A stretch of 64,000 nucleotides of DNA, taken from an uncultured Pelagibacteraceae bacterium (GTDB lineage Bacteria; Pseudomonadota; Alphaproteobacteria; Pelagibacterales; Pelagibacteraceae). Both the position numbers and the translations under genes were made by a program. Location: positions 102,194 to 166,193 of the forward strand of contig CACEMG010000001.1 in NCBI GenBank assembly GCA_902560565.1. The letters run 5' to 3'. The stretch's first letter is position 1. Each line of letters starts with the position of its first letter. Below the pieces are notes generated by a model, which saw nothing but the letters and a program-made list of their open reading frames with translations, was not told the DNA's origin and ran no database searches. Shown one piece after another: positions 28,810 through 37,020 of the stretch.

Positions 28810-29739
28810 ATGAAAATTCTAGGTATAGGAAATGCAATTGTTGATGTTATTTGCAAAGTGGAAGATAATTTTTTAAGTAAAAATAATCTTACTAAAAGTA
28901 CAATGAAATTAATCTTTGATGACAAAGAGTTCAAAAGTTTACTATCTAGTCTTAAAATAGAAAAGACTGTATCAGGTGGATCAGTTGCTAATTCTATAGT
29001 TGGTTTATCCCAACTAGGTAATCAAGTGGGCTTTATTGGTAAAGTTTCCGATGATAATCTTGGTAGTAAATATGAAGAGGGCCTAAAACAAGAAAATGTA
29101 AAATATTTTTATTCTAAGAAAAAAGAAGAACTTCCGACTGGTACTTGCTTAATATTAGTAACTCCTGACTCTGAAAGAACAATGTGTACCTTTTTAGGTA
29201 CAGCAGGTAAAATAAATGAAAACGATGTAAGCACAGATGCAATCAAACAAAGTGAAATTATACTTTTAGAAGGATATCTATGGGATGAAGGTGAACCTAA
29301 AAAAGCATTTGATAAAGCTATTAAGAATGCAAATAAAGTTGCAATGTCTTTGTCTGATCAGTTCTGTGTTGATAGACATAAACCTCATTTTCTGGAATTA
29401 GTAAAAACTAAATTAGATATAACTTTCGCAAACGAACAAGAAGTAATGTCTTTAATAGACGCAAAATCTTTCGATGATGTAATAAATTTCTCAAAATCTC
29501 TTGGTAAAATAATCGTTTTAACAAGGGGCGAAAAAGGGGCAGTAGCAATTAATAAAAATGAAGTCGTCGAATGTGGTATAAAGCAAGGACTTAAAATTGT
29601 AGACTTAACTGGTGCAGGAGATCTATTTGCAGCTGGGTTTTTACACGGTCACATAAATAATATGACACTTAAGGAATGCCTAGATAAGGGAACTGAAATG
29701 TCATCGAAAGTGATTCAGCAGATTGGTGCAAGACTTTAA
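28810..29739 (+). CDS. PfkB-family sugar/nucleoside kinase (adenosine kinase-like)
   Basis: Ribokinase-fold kinase of 309 residues. It starts with GIGNAIVDVICKVED, contains the first PfkB signature (GGSVANSIVGLSQLGNQVGFIGKV) and ends with the anion-hole/catalytic motif DLTGAGDLFAAGFLHG. Alphaproteobacterial relatives are usually annotated adenosine kinase, but PfkB members cannot be assigned a substrate from motifs alone. The stop overlaps the convergent ArfA-like gene by 4 bases. Confidence 0.87.
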   Translation: MKILGIGNAIVDVICKVEDNFLSKNNLTKSTMKLIFDDKEFKSLLSSLKIEKTVSGGSVANSIVGLSQLGNQVGFIGKVSDDNLGSKYEEGLKQENVKYFYSKKKEELPTGTCLILVTPDSERTMCTFLGTAGKINENDVSTDAIKQSEIILLEGYLWDEGEPKKAFDKAIKNANKVAMSLSDQFCVDRHKPHFLELVKTKLDITFANEQEVMSLIDAKSFDDVINFSKSLGKIIVLTRGEKGAVAINKNEVVECGIKQGLKIVDLTGAGDLFAAGFLHGHINNMTLKECLDKGTEMSSKVIQQIGARL

Positions 29740-29855
29740 ATTATATTCTTTGTTTTTTTCCTTTTAAAGCTCCCTTTGCCTTTTTTTGGTTTAATCACCC
29801 TAATTTTATATTTAGGTGTCATTAAATCCTTAGCGATTGAATTTTTTTTTTTCAC
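29736..29855 (-). CDS. arfA: ArfA-like ribosome-rescue peptide, not in the ORF track
   Basis: A GTG-started ORF of 39 codons whose GTG shares one base with the TAG stop of the upstream regulator gene (TAGTG), a typical coupling overlap. The peptide reads MKKKNSIAKDLMTPKYKIRV then IKPKKGKGSFKRKKTKNII. It lines up with the conserved core of E. coli ArfA (from memory NAIEALLHDPLFRQRV, then EKNKKGKGSYMRK): N-x-I-x3-L-x2-P-x-(F/Y)-(K/R)-x-RV-x-K-x-KKGKGS-(F/Y)-x-RK. ArfA recruits RF2 to ribosomes stalled on nonstop mRNA. The long C-terminal tail of E. coli ArfA is absent. Function is inferred. Confidence 0.72.
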   Translation of the reverse strand: MKKKNSIAKDLMTPKYKIRVIKPKKGKGSFKRKKTKNII

Positions 29856-30433
29856 TATATAAAATATCCTTTTTTGTCACTTTGAATAAAATTTTGGTCA
29901 TCAAAAGCTTTTTTAATTTTTTTTCTCAGTCTGTATACATGAGTTTCTACTGTATGTGTCTCTGAGTCTTCTGCGTAACCCCAAACTTCTTTTTGCAAAA
30001 CATTTATGTTTATTGGATCCTTTTGCTTTTTTAGAAATAATAAAATCTCGATTTCCCGTTCAGTAAGTTTTAGCATATTATTTTTAGAAGAAAAAACTCT
30101 AGAATTTATGTTTAAAGTGTATTCTTTAATATTAATATTTGATTGAAAATCGTATTGTTGCATCAATAAATTTGAATTGATTTTTTCGACCAATGAAAAG
30201 AGATTAAATGGATAATTTTCTATTTTTATTATTTGTTTCTTATCAATTAAATTATTATCGAAATTTTCTGTTGTTAAAACAATGAAGTTCCTATCCCCTC
30301 TTTTCTTTTGTTCATTTAATAAATCTTTTTCGTTTTCAAAATCAAATAAATCAAAATTAAAAAAGTTTTTAATCTCATAAATAATATTATATAAAACTTT
30401 AAAGTTTAAAATATAAACTGCCGATTTACTCAT
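29855..30433 (-). CDS. Orphan OmpR/PhoB-type winged-helix regulator with degenerate receiver
   Basis: A 192-residue protein. The C-terminal domain (about 118-192) is a Trans_reg_C winged helix: LKLTEREIEILLFLKK, LQKEVWGYAEDSETHTVETHVYRLRKKIKK, ending DKKGYFI. The N-terminal 110 residues have receiver-like length but show no clear phospho-acceptor Asp or acidic pocket, so phosphorylation is doubtful. No histidine kinase is nearby. The stop overlaps the start of the ArfA-like gene. The start is 11 bases from the divergent YkuD gene. Confidence 0.85.
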   Translation of the reverse strand: MSKSAVYILNFKVLYNIIYEIKNFFNFDLFDFENEKDLLNEQKKRGDRNFIVLTTENFDNNLIDKKQIIKIENYPFNLFSLVEKINSNLLMQQYDFQSNINIKEYTLNINSRVFSSKNNMLKLTEREIEILLFLKKQKDPININVLQKEVWGYAEDSETHTVETHVYRLRKKIKKAFDDQNFIQSDKKGYFI

Positions 30434-30444
30434 TTGGTTAATTT

Positions 30445-30936
30445 ATGCTAATAAAAGTTAAAAATAAAGATACTTTAATTTTTGATGACTTTATTTTTCG
30501 TTGCTCAGTAGGGAAAAAAGGAATCTCCAGCAGTAAAAGAGAAGGTGATTTAAGGACACCAAAAGGATTGTTTAAACTTGGAGCTGTTTATTATAGGTCA
30601 GATAGAATTAAAAATTTACAAACAAAACTAGCCTTAAAAAAAATTAAAAAAAATATGGGTTGGTGTAATGATCCAACGAGTAAAAAATATAATTCTTTAA
30701 TTAACATAAATGACAAAATAAGATGTGAAAAATTGTACCGAAAAGACAAAAAATATGATGTCTTAATTGTGATTAATTATAATACAAAAAAAACGGTACC
30801 TTTCAAAGGGAGCGCAATATTTATACATTTAACTAAGAATTTTAATGGAACAGCAGGATGTGTAGCGCTTTTAAAAAAAGATCTATTAATATTATTAAAA
30901 CTTATTAATAAAAAAACAAAAATTAAAATTTATTAA
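30445..30936 (+). CDS. L,D-transpeptidase-like YkuD-domain protein
   Basis: A 163-residue YkuD-domain protein (COG3786 type). The catalytic-site motif is HLTKNFNGTAGCVALLKKDL near residue 127, with the nucleophile Cys. The early SSKREGDLRTPKGLFKL segment is also characteristic. No signal peptide or membrane segment is visible, unlike exported cross-linking enzymes, so either export is unusual or the domain acts elsewhere. Its stop overlaps convergent yggS by 4 bases. Confidence 0.83.
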   Translation: MLIKVKNKDTLIFDDFIFRCSVGKKGISSSKREGDLRTPKGLFKLGAVYYRSDRIKNLQTKLALKKIKKNMGWCNDPTSKKYNSLININDKIRCEKLYRKDKKYDVLIVINYNTKKTVPFKGSAIFIHLTKNFNGTAGCVALLKKDLLILLKLINKKTKIKIY

Positions 30937-31574
30937 CTACGTTCACCAAAGATTTTTGATCCAATTCTTACATATGTTGCAGAATTTTTTGCAGCTGAAA
31001 GATAGTCGTTAGACATTCCCATACTTAATTCTTTAAAATTTGTTTTCTTTAGAATTTCAATCATCTTTTTAAAATAAATTTCTGTATCATCGACAAAAGG
31101 AGGTATACACATCAAACCAACTATATCTAATTCAAAATTTTCAATTTTTTTATAAAACGATTCAAATTGAGATAAAACAATACCATTTTTCTGATCCTCA
31201 TCTCCAATATTGACTTGAATAAACAATTTTGGTTTAAAATTTTTTTTTACTTGCTCGTTAGCTATCTTGTCAGCTAATTTTATATTATCCAAGGAATGAA
31301 TAAAATCGAATAATGGTAAACAAAACTTTACCTTGTTTGTTTGTAACTTGCCAATTAAGTGCAATTTAATAGATTTATTTTTTTCTTTTATTTCTGTCCA
31401 TTTTTCTAAAGCTTCTTGGACTTTATTTTCTCCAAAATGTAAATGGCCATAATCAATCGCAGGCTGAATATGTTCTATTGGAAAAGTTTTTGAGACTGCA
31501 ATTATCTTTGTATCAGAATTTATTGCGCTTAACTCCTTATTGATTAGTATCAGGTTATTTACAATTTTATGCAT
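30933..31574 (-). CDS. yggS: PLP homeostasis protein YggS/PROSC
   Basis: Single-domain alanine-racemase-fold protein that binds pyridoxal phosphate and buffers its level. The 213 residues carry IIAVSKTFPIEHIQPAIDYGHLHFGENKVQEA (PLP Lys in AVSK), LHLIGKLQTNKVK, QVNIGDEDQKNG and the C-terminal LSMGMSNDYLSAAKN and VRIGSKIFGER. Slightly short for the family. Its ATG directly abuts the ATG of the divergent ThiE-like gene (ATGCAT). Confidence 0.94.
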   Translation of the reverse strand: MHKIVNNLILINKELSAINSDTKIIAVSKTFPIEHIQPAIDYGHLHFGENKVQEALEKWTEIKEKNKSIKLHLIGKLQTNKVKFCLPLFDFIHSLDNIKLADKIANEQVKKNFKPKLFIQVNIGDEDQKNGIVLSQFESFYKKIENFELDIVGLMCIPPFVDDTEIYFKKMIEILKKTNFKELSMGMSNDYLSAAKNSATYVRIGSKIFGERS

Positions 31575-32114
31575 ACAAATTTAAAGTTTTATTATTTCAT
31601 AGAAAATTTTAATTTAAAAGAATTATCAAATATTAAGAAATCTATAAACATTATATTTAGAAACTACCATAACAATGATTATATTGATGACTTAATAAAA
31701 ACTAGAAACTATTGTAAAAAAAAAGGTTTTAAACTGTATCTATCTAACAATATTAATCTAGCGATAAAACTAAGGCTTGATGGTGTTTATTTGCCTTCTT
31801 TTAATAAAAAGCTAGGCTACAAAAACTTTACTTCAAAAAAAAAATTTAAAATTATTGGATCTGCCCATAATATTTCCGAAATAAAAATTAAAGAAAAACA
31901 AAATTGTGAAGAAATATTTTTAAGTCCTATTTTTAAGACTGAAAAACAAAACCAATATTTAGACATTATTAAATTTAACCTTCAAACACTTGCAACAAAT
32001 AAAAAAATTATTGCTCTAGGGGGTATAAATCTTAATAATTTAAAAAGAATAAATCTTACTAAATCTGAAGGTGTGGCTTCAATTACTTGGATAAAAAAAA
32101 ACGGCCTAAAATAA
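31569..32114 (+). CDS. ThiE/TenI-like TIM-barrel protein, reduced
   Basis: A 181-residue protein resembling thiamine-phosphate synthase. The recognisable parts are RLDGVYLPS, IIGSAHNISEIKIKEKQ, CEEIFLSPIFKTEKQ (compare the phosphate-loop GPVFPT) and KKIIALGGINLNNLKRI. It is shorter than ThiE (about 210), and the pyrimidine-binding region is hard to recognise, so activity is uncertain; TenI-like is possible. The TAA lies in the loop of a strong terminator hairpin. The 5' end abuts yggS with no intergenic DNA. Confidence 0.68.
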   Translation: MHTNLKFYYFIENFNLKELSNIKKSINIIFRNYHNNDYIDDLIKTRNYCKKKGFKLYLSNNINLAIKLRLDGVYLPSFNKKLGYKNFTSKKKFKIIGSAHNISEIKIKEKQNCEEIFLSPIFKTEKQNQYLDIIKFNLQTLATNKKIIALGGINLNNLKRINLTKSEGVASITWIKKNGLK

Positions 32115-32130
32115 ATTTTAGGCCGTTTTA
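32093..32130. terminator. Bidirectional intrinsic terminator between the ThiE-like and porin genes
   Basis: A 14-base-pair perfect stem (AAAACGGCCTAAAA / TTTTAGGCCGTTTT, 32098-32129) with a TAAA loop. T tracts follow on both strands; the minus-strand side has eight T in a row, so it should stop the porin mRNA well. The loop contains the TAA stop of the ThiE-like gene, so that gene's last codons form half of the stem. Confidence 0.9.
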
Positions 32131-32152
32131 AATTTTTAAATCTTAGAAATAA

Positions 32153-33208
32153 TTAGAACGCAAAATTAACTGCTAATTCTGTTACTTCATCTGATTCTGC
32201 ATTTGAGTCCCAACCTGGGTTATCAGTATCTGTTTGATAACCTTTGATTGACATTGAACCCATTGTGTATGCAAACTGGATTGATGTAGAAGACATTTCA
32301 ACATCAGTTCCGTTTAAAGACTGATTGTCGTAAGTTTCTTCTAACTCACCCCATGAAAGTGATAAATTTTCATTTACGTTGAACGCAACTGACATTTTTT
32401 CAAATTCAAAGTTACCGTATGCAGTACTTAGAACTTTTGCAGATGTAATAGCTTCACCAGCACCTACAAGACCTCTGTCTAAACCACCCGTTTGGTAACC
32501 AACTGAAACTGGTCCAAATGAGTAATTAGCGTACCATGTAGCTGACATTGCATCATCTTGTCTTGGTCCGTCACCTCTGTCGTTATCAACTTCCTCACCA
32601 AAAGCACCAGCTGTTAACCCACCATAAGATATGTTAATACCAGCTGCTGTTCCTGATCCGTAAGTTGCTGACTGAGCTGAAACAGCACCTTCACCAGTAG
32701 CTGAATCACCTGCTTCTGGAGTGTATCCAAGCATAAATGATACTGAACCACCTGCTAAGTCAAATGATGGAGAAGAGTACATTACAGCGTTTCCGTCTGT
32801 TAATACACCCATACTGTCGATAGCAGTTGTTGTTTTCATACCATCGTGGTTTTCTTCGTAAGCTCTTGGAGTTACATCGTCAAATGCACCACCAACGTTA
32901 CCTAAACCATTACCGATAGTAATTGTTCCCATTCCACCCATTGTCAAAGCAACGTTTGAAGATGAAAGAGCTGAAGTTTCTGTTAAGATCATAGTTGTAG
33001 AAACTGTGAAACCGTTATCTAATTCACCTGAACCAGAAAACGTGATATCATGATTAAAACCATAACCATCATCAGTACTTTTTCCTATTTCCTCAGATGA
33101 ATATGTATAACCAGCATCTCCTGATGCAGTTATTTCACCTGCGAAAGCAGAACCAGCAACTAAAGTTGTACCTAAAGCTGTTAGTCCAATTTTTTTAAAT
33201 GTATTCAT
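32153..33208 (-). CDS. Outer-membrane porin-like beta-barrel protein
   Basis: A 351-residue exported protein with a clear signal peptide (MNTFKKIGLTALGTTLVAGSAFA-GE) and a Gly/Ser/Thr-rich, alternating beta-strand sequence ending in a C-terminal phenylalanine (VTELAVNFAF), the outer-membrane assembly signal. It is probably a general porin for small nutrients. Codon use is more selective and AT content lower than in its neighbours, suggesting high expression. It has a strong Shine-Dalgarno sequence, a 249-base upstream region and its own terminator. Confidence 0.88.
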   Translation of the reverse strand: MNTFKKIGLTALGTTLVAGSAFAGEITASGDAGYTYSSEEIGKSTDDGYGFNHDITFSGSGELDNGFTVSTTMILTETSALSSSNVALTMGGMGTITIGNGLGNVGGAFDDVTPRAYEENHDGMKTTTAIDSMGVLTDGNAVMYSSPSFDLAGGSVSFMLGYTPEAGDSATGEGAVSAQSATYGSGTAAGINISYGGLTAGAFGEEVDNDRGDGPRQDDAMSATWYANYSFGPVSVGYQTGGLDRGLVGAGEAITSAKVLSTAYGNFEFEKMSVAFNVNENLSLSWGELEETYDNQSLNGTDVEMSSTSIQFAYTMGSMSIKGYQTDTDNPGWDSNAESDEVTELAVNFAF

Positions 33209-33457
33209 AATAAATACTCCTTTTGTTATAAATTATTCATATGAATGACAGCTTTATATAGAATTTATGCTCTTATGTTTATATTTTAGGCTTAAAAATC
33301 GTTAATAAATTAATTTATGTTGCATAAATATCACTTATAAAAACATTGATTTTCGCCATTTTTTCTATTTATGTGTCATTTTGGTGCTTTTTAATAAATT
33401 GAGAAATTTTAAGTGTGTTTTTTTTTATAATATCATTAAAAACTGTAATATTTACTC
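33209..33457. promoter_or_regulatory. Divergent regulatory region between porin and DUF3576 lipoprotein
   Basis: A 249-base non-coding gap, one of the two largest in the window. On the porin side it holds the ribosome-binding site AAAAGGAG (33217-33224, 8 bases before the ATG) and a 12-base palindrome ATTCATATGAAT (33235-33246). On the lipoprotein side TATAAT (33426-33431) is a possible -10 element 26 bases before the ATG; no good -35 is seen at 16-18 bases. The middle is plain AT-rich sequence. No tRNA or riboswitch was recognised. Confidence 0.6.
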
Positions 33458-34000
33458 ATGAAAATCAAATATTTTATATCAGCTCTAGCTTTAGTCTCCT
33501 TACTTGTTTTGTCTGCTTGTAAAAATCCCTTTAGATATACTGACGCTCGAGAAATACCTGTAAGTGGAGAAGAAAGAGTAAAAAAAAATATTGAGGAAGG
33601 TAGAGGTGTAACTCTTTTTGGAGGAGAAAAAAAAGGTGGAGTTTTTGATTTTGCGTCTTCAAACGAGGTATGGAGAGCATCAATTGAAGTTTTAGATTTT
33701 GTAAGTTTTACAAATGCCAGTTACTCTGGGGGAATTTTAATTACTGACTGGTTTTCTGGAAATACAAACTCAGAGGAAAATAATCAAAGGGAACTGAAAA
33801 TTACTGTTCGCTTTCTGAGCAATGAAATCAGAGCTGATGGAATAAAAGTAATTATTCATGAGAAACTCTGCAAAGATAAAACAAAGTTAGATTGTAAGAT
33901 AAATAAGATTCAATCAAGTATTGGTAATGATATTAAGCTAGCGATTTTAAAAAAAGCTGCCATCTTAAAAAAAGAGTCTGAAAAAACTAAAAATAATTAA
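33458..34000 (+). CDS. DUF3576 lipoprotein
   Basis: A 180-residue lipoprotein with a signal peptide and lipobox (LVLSAC, Cys near residue 21). The body matches the alphaproteobacterial DUF3576 family, with SNEVWRASIEVLDFV, SYSGGILITDWF and RELKITVRFLSNEIRADGIKV. Function is unknown; it lies before leuS-lptE-holA, the usual alphaproteobacterial context, which suggests an envelope role. The C-terminal 30 residues are lysine-rich. Confidence 0.85.
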   Translation: MKIKYFISALALVSLLVLSACKNPFRYTDAREIPVSGEERVKKNIEEGRGVTLFGGEKKGGVFDFASSNEVWRASIEVLDFVSFTNASYSGGILITDWFSGNTNSEENNQRELKITVRFLSNEIRADGIKVIIHEKLCKDKTKLDCKINKIQSSIGNDIKLAILKKAAILKKESEKTKNN

Positions 34001-34020
34001 TTTGGGTTCTTCCTTAAAAA

Positions 34021-36576
34021 ATGGAGAGATATAATTTTAAAAAAATCGAAAAAAAGTGGCAAGATTTTTGGATTAAAAATAAATCATTTAAGACAAAAAT
34101 AGATCATAATTTAAAAAAATTTTATTGTCTTGAAATGTTTCCATATCCATCCGGAAAAATACATATGGGACATGTTAGAAATTACACAATAGGTGACGTC
34201 TTATCTAGATATAAATCTATGCAAGGTTATAATGTCCTTCATCCAATGGGTTGGGACTCATTTGGAATGCCAGCTGAAAATGCAGCGAGAGAAAATTCTT
34301 TACATCCCAAAGATTGGACAAAAAAAAATATTTCAGTCATGAAAAATCAATTAAAAAGTTTAGGTCTTTCAATTGATTGGGATAGGGAGATCTCAACATG
34401 CGATGAGAATTATTACAAACATCAACAATTATTTTTTATAGAAATGTACGAAAAAGGTTTGATTTATAGAAAAGAGAATTACGTAAATTGGGATCCTGTT
34501 GATGGTACTGTTTTAGCTAATGAACAAGTGATTGATGGAAAGGGTTGGCGATCAGGAGCTATAGTTGAGAGAAAAAAATTGAATCAATGGTTTTTCAATA
34601 TCTCAAAGTTTTCTGAAAATCTTTTAGATAGTTTAAATAGTTTAGACAATTGGCCCAGAAAAGTGAAAATCATGCAAACAAATTGGATTGGAAAATCATT
34701 CGGTTGTGAAATAGATTTTAAAGTAAACGGTGACGTGCCAGTTGATAGTATTAAATGTTTCACAACTCGTCCTGATACTTTGTTTGGTTTTTCATTTTTG
34801 GCGGTATCTGTAGATCACCCTATATCAAAATTTTATGAAAAAGATCCAGAGTTCAAGAAATTTAAAAATGAGTGTTCGAAAACAGGAACAACCGAAGAGT
34901 CTATTGCGCAAGGAGAAAAAATTGGTTTTAAAACAAATTTACTTGCAACAAATCCTCTCAATGAAAGTGAAAAAGTGCCAGTTTATTTTGCAAATTTTGT
35001 CTTGATGGACTATGGTTTTGGAGCCGTGTTTGGCTGCCCAGGTCATGATCAAAGAGACTTGGATTTTGCCCTAAAATATAAGTTACCGGTAAAAACTGTT
35101 GTAAGACCGTTCGATGGAAACGATAACTATAAAGTTGAAAAAGAGGCCTTTACAGGCTCAGGTATAATAATCAATTCAAAATTTTTGAATGGAATGAAAG
35201 TTCCTGAGGAATCAATTATTGAAACTATTAAGATAATTGAGGAAAAAAAAATTGGCAAAAAAACAATAAATTTTAGACTAAAAGATTGGGGAGTATCTCG
35301 ACAGAGATATTGGGGATGTCCAATCCCAATGGCTTATGACCAAGATGGAAATGTTCATCCGGTACCGAAAGAACAACTTCCAATTAAATTGCCTGAAAAA
35401 ATAAATTTAAATGCAAAAGGAAATCCACTCAACTATGAAGATGATTGGAGAAAAATTAAAATTAATGGATTAGATTGTTTAAAGGAAACTGATACACTTG
35501 ATACTTTCGTAGACTCTTCCTGGTATTTTCTAAGATTTTGTTCCCCAAATAACCAGCAGTATGGTTTTGATTATGACGCAGTAAAGTACTGGATGCCCGT
35601 TGATCAATACATTGGTGGTGTGGAGCATGCAATATTACATTTGCTTTACTCAAGGTTTTTTATGAGAGCTATAACCTTTAAAAATAAAAATTATTCTCTA
35701 TCAGAACCATTTGAAAGTCTCTTTACACAAGGAATGGTGTGTCATGAAACGTATAAAGATAAAAATAACAATTGGTTAAGTCCAGATGAAATCGATACAA
35801 AAGATGGAAAAAAATTCTTTGTGAAAAATCAGCCTAATAATATCGTTACAGTGGGACCACCAGAATCAATGTCTAAATCAAAAAAAAACACCATAGACCC
35901 AGCAAAAATGATCGAAAATTATGGAGCTGATGCTGTTAGATTATTTATATTATCTGACAGTCCTCCTGAAAAAGATGTTCAATGGTCCGAACAAGGTATG
36001 CTTGCATCATTCAAATTTGTTCAAAAATTTTGGCTGATGAATAATAGAATTAAGAATAAAATTAAGGATTGTAAAGAAAGTGAAAATCAAGAGGGAGATT
36101 TAGATTTACTAAAATTTACAAACCAATTAATTAACAAAATTAATAAAAATCTTGAAAAATTTAATTACAATGTAATCATCGCAAATATGCACGAAACTTA
36201 CAATTTTTTAAATAAAATTTTAGAAAAACAAATTAGTAGAAAAGTTTTAAGTGAAAATTACAAAAATATATTAACGATTATGTCACCAGTTATGCCGCAT
36301 ATAATAAATGAATGTTTTACTGATAATAATTTTGGTATTACGCAAAAATGGCCCTCGGTAAATAAAAAATATCTTGAAGAAGAGACAGTTACAATAGTAA
36401 TTCAAATTAATGGGAAAAAAAAAGGTATTATTGAGACAAAAAAAGATGGGGATGAAGAAACAATTATGGATCTAGTATCAAAAGAAGATAAGATCAATAA
36501 AAATATTAAAAATAAAAAAATAAAAAAAGTTGTTTTTGTTAAGAACAGATTAATAAATATTTTAATAAATGATTAA
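34021..36576 (+). CDS. leuS: Leucyl-tRNA synthetase
   Basis: Class Ia synthetase, 851 residues. It has the HIGH motif in [18 protein letters not shown] near residue 40, the CP1 editing domain ([20 protein letters not shown]), [10 protein letters not shown], and KMSKS in [14 protein letters not shown] near residue 618. Full length for bacterial LeuS. It follows the DUF3576 gene after 20 bases and overlaps lptE by 8 bases. Confidence 0.98.
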   Translation: MERYNFKKIEKKWQDFWIKNKSFKTKIDHNLKKFYCLEMFPYPSGKIHMGHVRNYTIGDVLSRYKSMQGYNVLHPMGWDSFGMPAENAARENSLHPKDWTKKNISVMKNQLKSLGLSIDWDREISTCDENYYKHQQLFFIEMYEKGLIYRKENYVNWDPVDGTVLANEQVIDGKGWRSGAIVERKKLNQWFFNISKFSENLLDSLNSLDNWPRKVKIMQTNWIGKSFGCEIDFKVNGDVPVDSIKCFTTRPDTLFGFSFLAVSVDHPISKFYEKDPEFKKFKNECSKTGTTEESIAQGEKIGFKTNLLATNPLNESEKVPVYFANFVLMDYGFGAVFGCPGHDQRDLDFALKYKLPVKTVVRPFDGNDNYKVEKEAFTGSGIIINSKFLNGMKVPEESIIETIKIIEEKKIGKKTINFRLKDWGVSRQRYWGCPIPMAYDQDGNVHPVPKEQLPIKLPEKINLNAKGNPLNYEDDWRKIKINGLDCLKETDTLDTFVDSSWYFLRFCSPNNQQYGFDYDAVKYWMPVDQYIGGVEHAILHLLYSRFFMRAITFKNKNYSLSEPFESLFTQGMVCHETYKDKNNNWLSPDEIDTKDGKKFFVKNQPNNIVTVGPPESMSKSKKNTIDPAKMIENYGADAVRLFILSDSPPEKDVQWSEQGMLASFKFVQKFWLMNNRIKNKIKDCKESENQEGDLDLLKFTNQLINKINKNLEKFNYNVIIANMHETYNFLNKILEKQISRKVLSENYKNILTIMSPVMPHIINECFTDNNFGITQKWPSVNKKYLEEETVTIVIQINGKKKGIIETKKDGDEETIMDLVSKEDKINKNIKNKKIKKVVFVKNRLINILIND

Positions 36577-37018
36577 AAAAATTCTTTTTCTTTTCTTTAT
36601 AATTATATTTTTCAATAATTGTGGATACACACCTATATATTCAAAAAAAAATCAAAGCTTTGAAATAGTTGAAATCGAATATTTTGGAGAAAAAAAAGTT
36701 AATAAGATACTGTCTAATAAAATAAAGATTTATAAAAATAATCCTGAAGCCATAAAAAAATTTAATATTTTTATTAACTCTAAATCCACAAAAGCGACAA
36801 TTACAAAAGATAAAAAAGGAAATCCTACACAGTTTTCTATGGGCATATCGATTACTTTGAAAATTAATAATGAGATTGAAAAAACATTTTTAGAAAATAG
36901 CACTTATGATAACAGCGAGGATAAATTTGATTTAAGAAAGTATGAAGACAACTTGATACAAAACATGACCGAAAAAATTTTTTCAGAAATGATTTTATTT
37001 TTACAAACAAATAGTTAA
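36569..37018 (+). CDS. lptE: LPS-assembly lipoprotein LptE
   Basis: A 149-residue lipoprotein: short hydrophobic signal with lipobox [12 protein letters not shown] near residue 18, then a small alpha/beta domain ([43 protein letters not shown]). The CGYTPIY start and position between leuS and holA identify it as LptE, the plug partner of LptD in LPS export to the outer membrane. Sequence conservation in this family is low, so position carries much of the argument. Confidence 0.88.
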   Translation: MIKKILFLFFIIIFFNNCGYTPIYSKKNQSFEIVEIEYFGEKKVNKILSNKIKIYKNNPEAIKKFNIFINSKSTKATITKDKKGNPTQFSMGISITLKINNEIEKTFLENSTYDNSEDKFDLRKYEDNLIQNMTEKIFSEMILFLQTNS

Positions 37019-37020
37019 TT

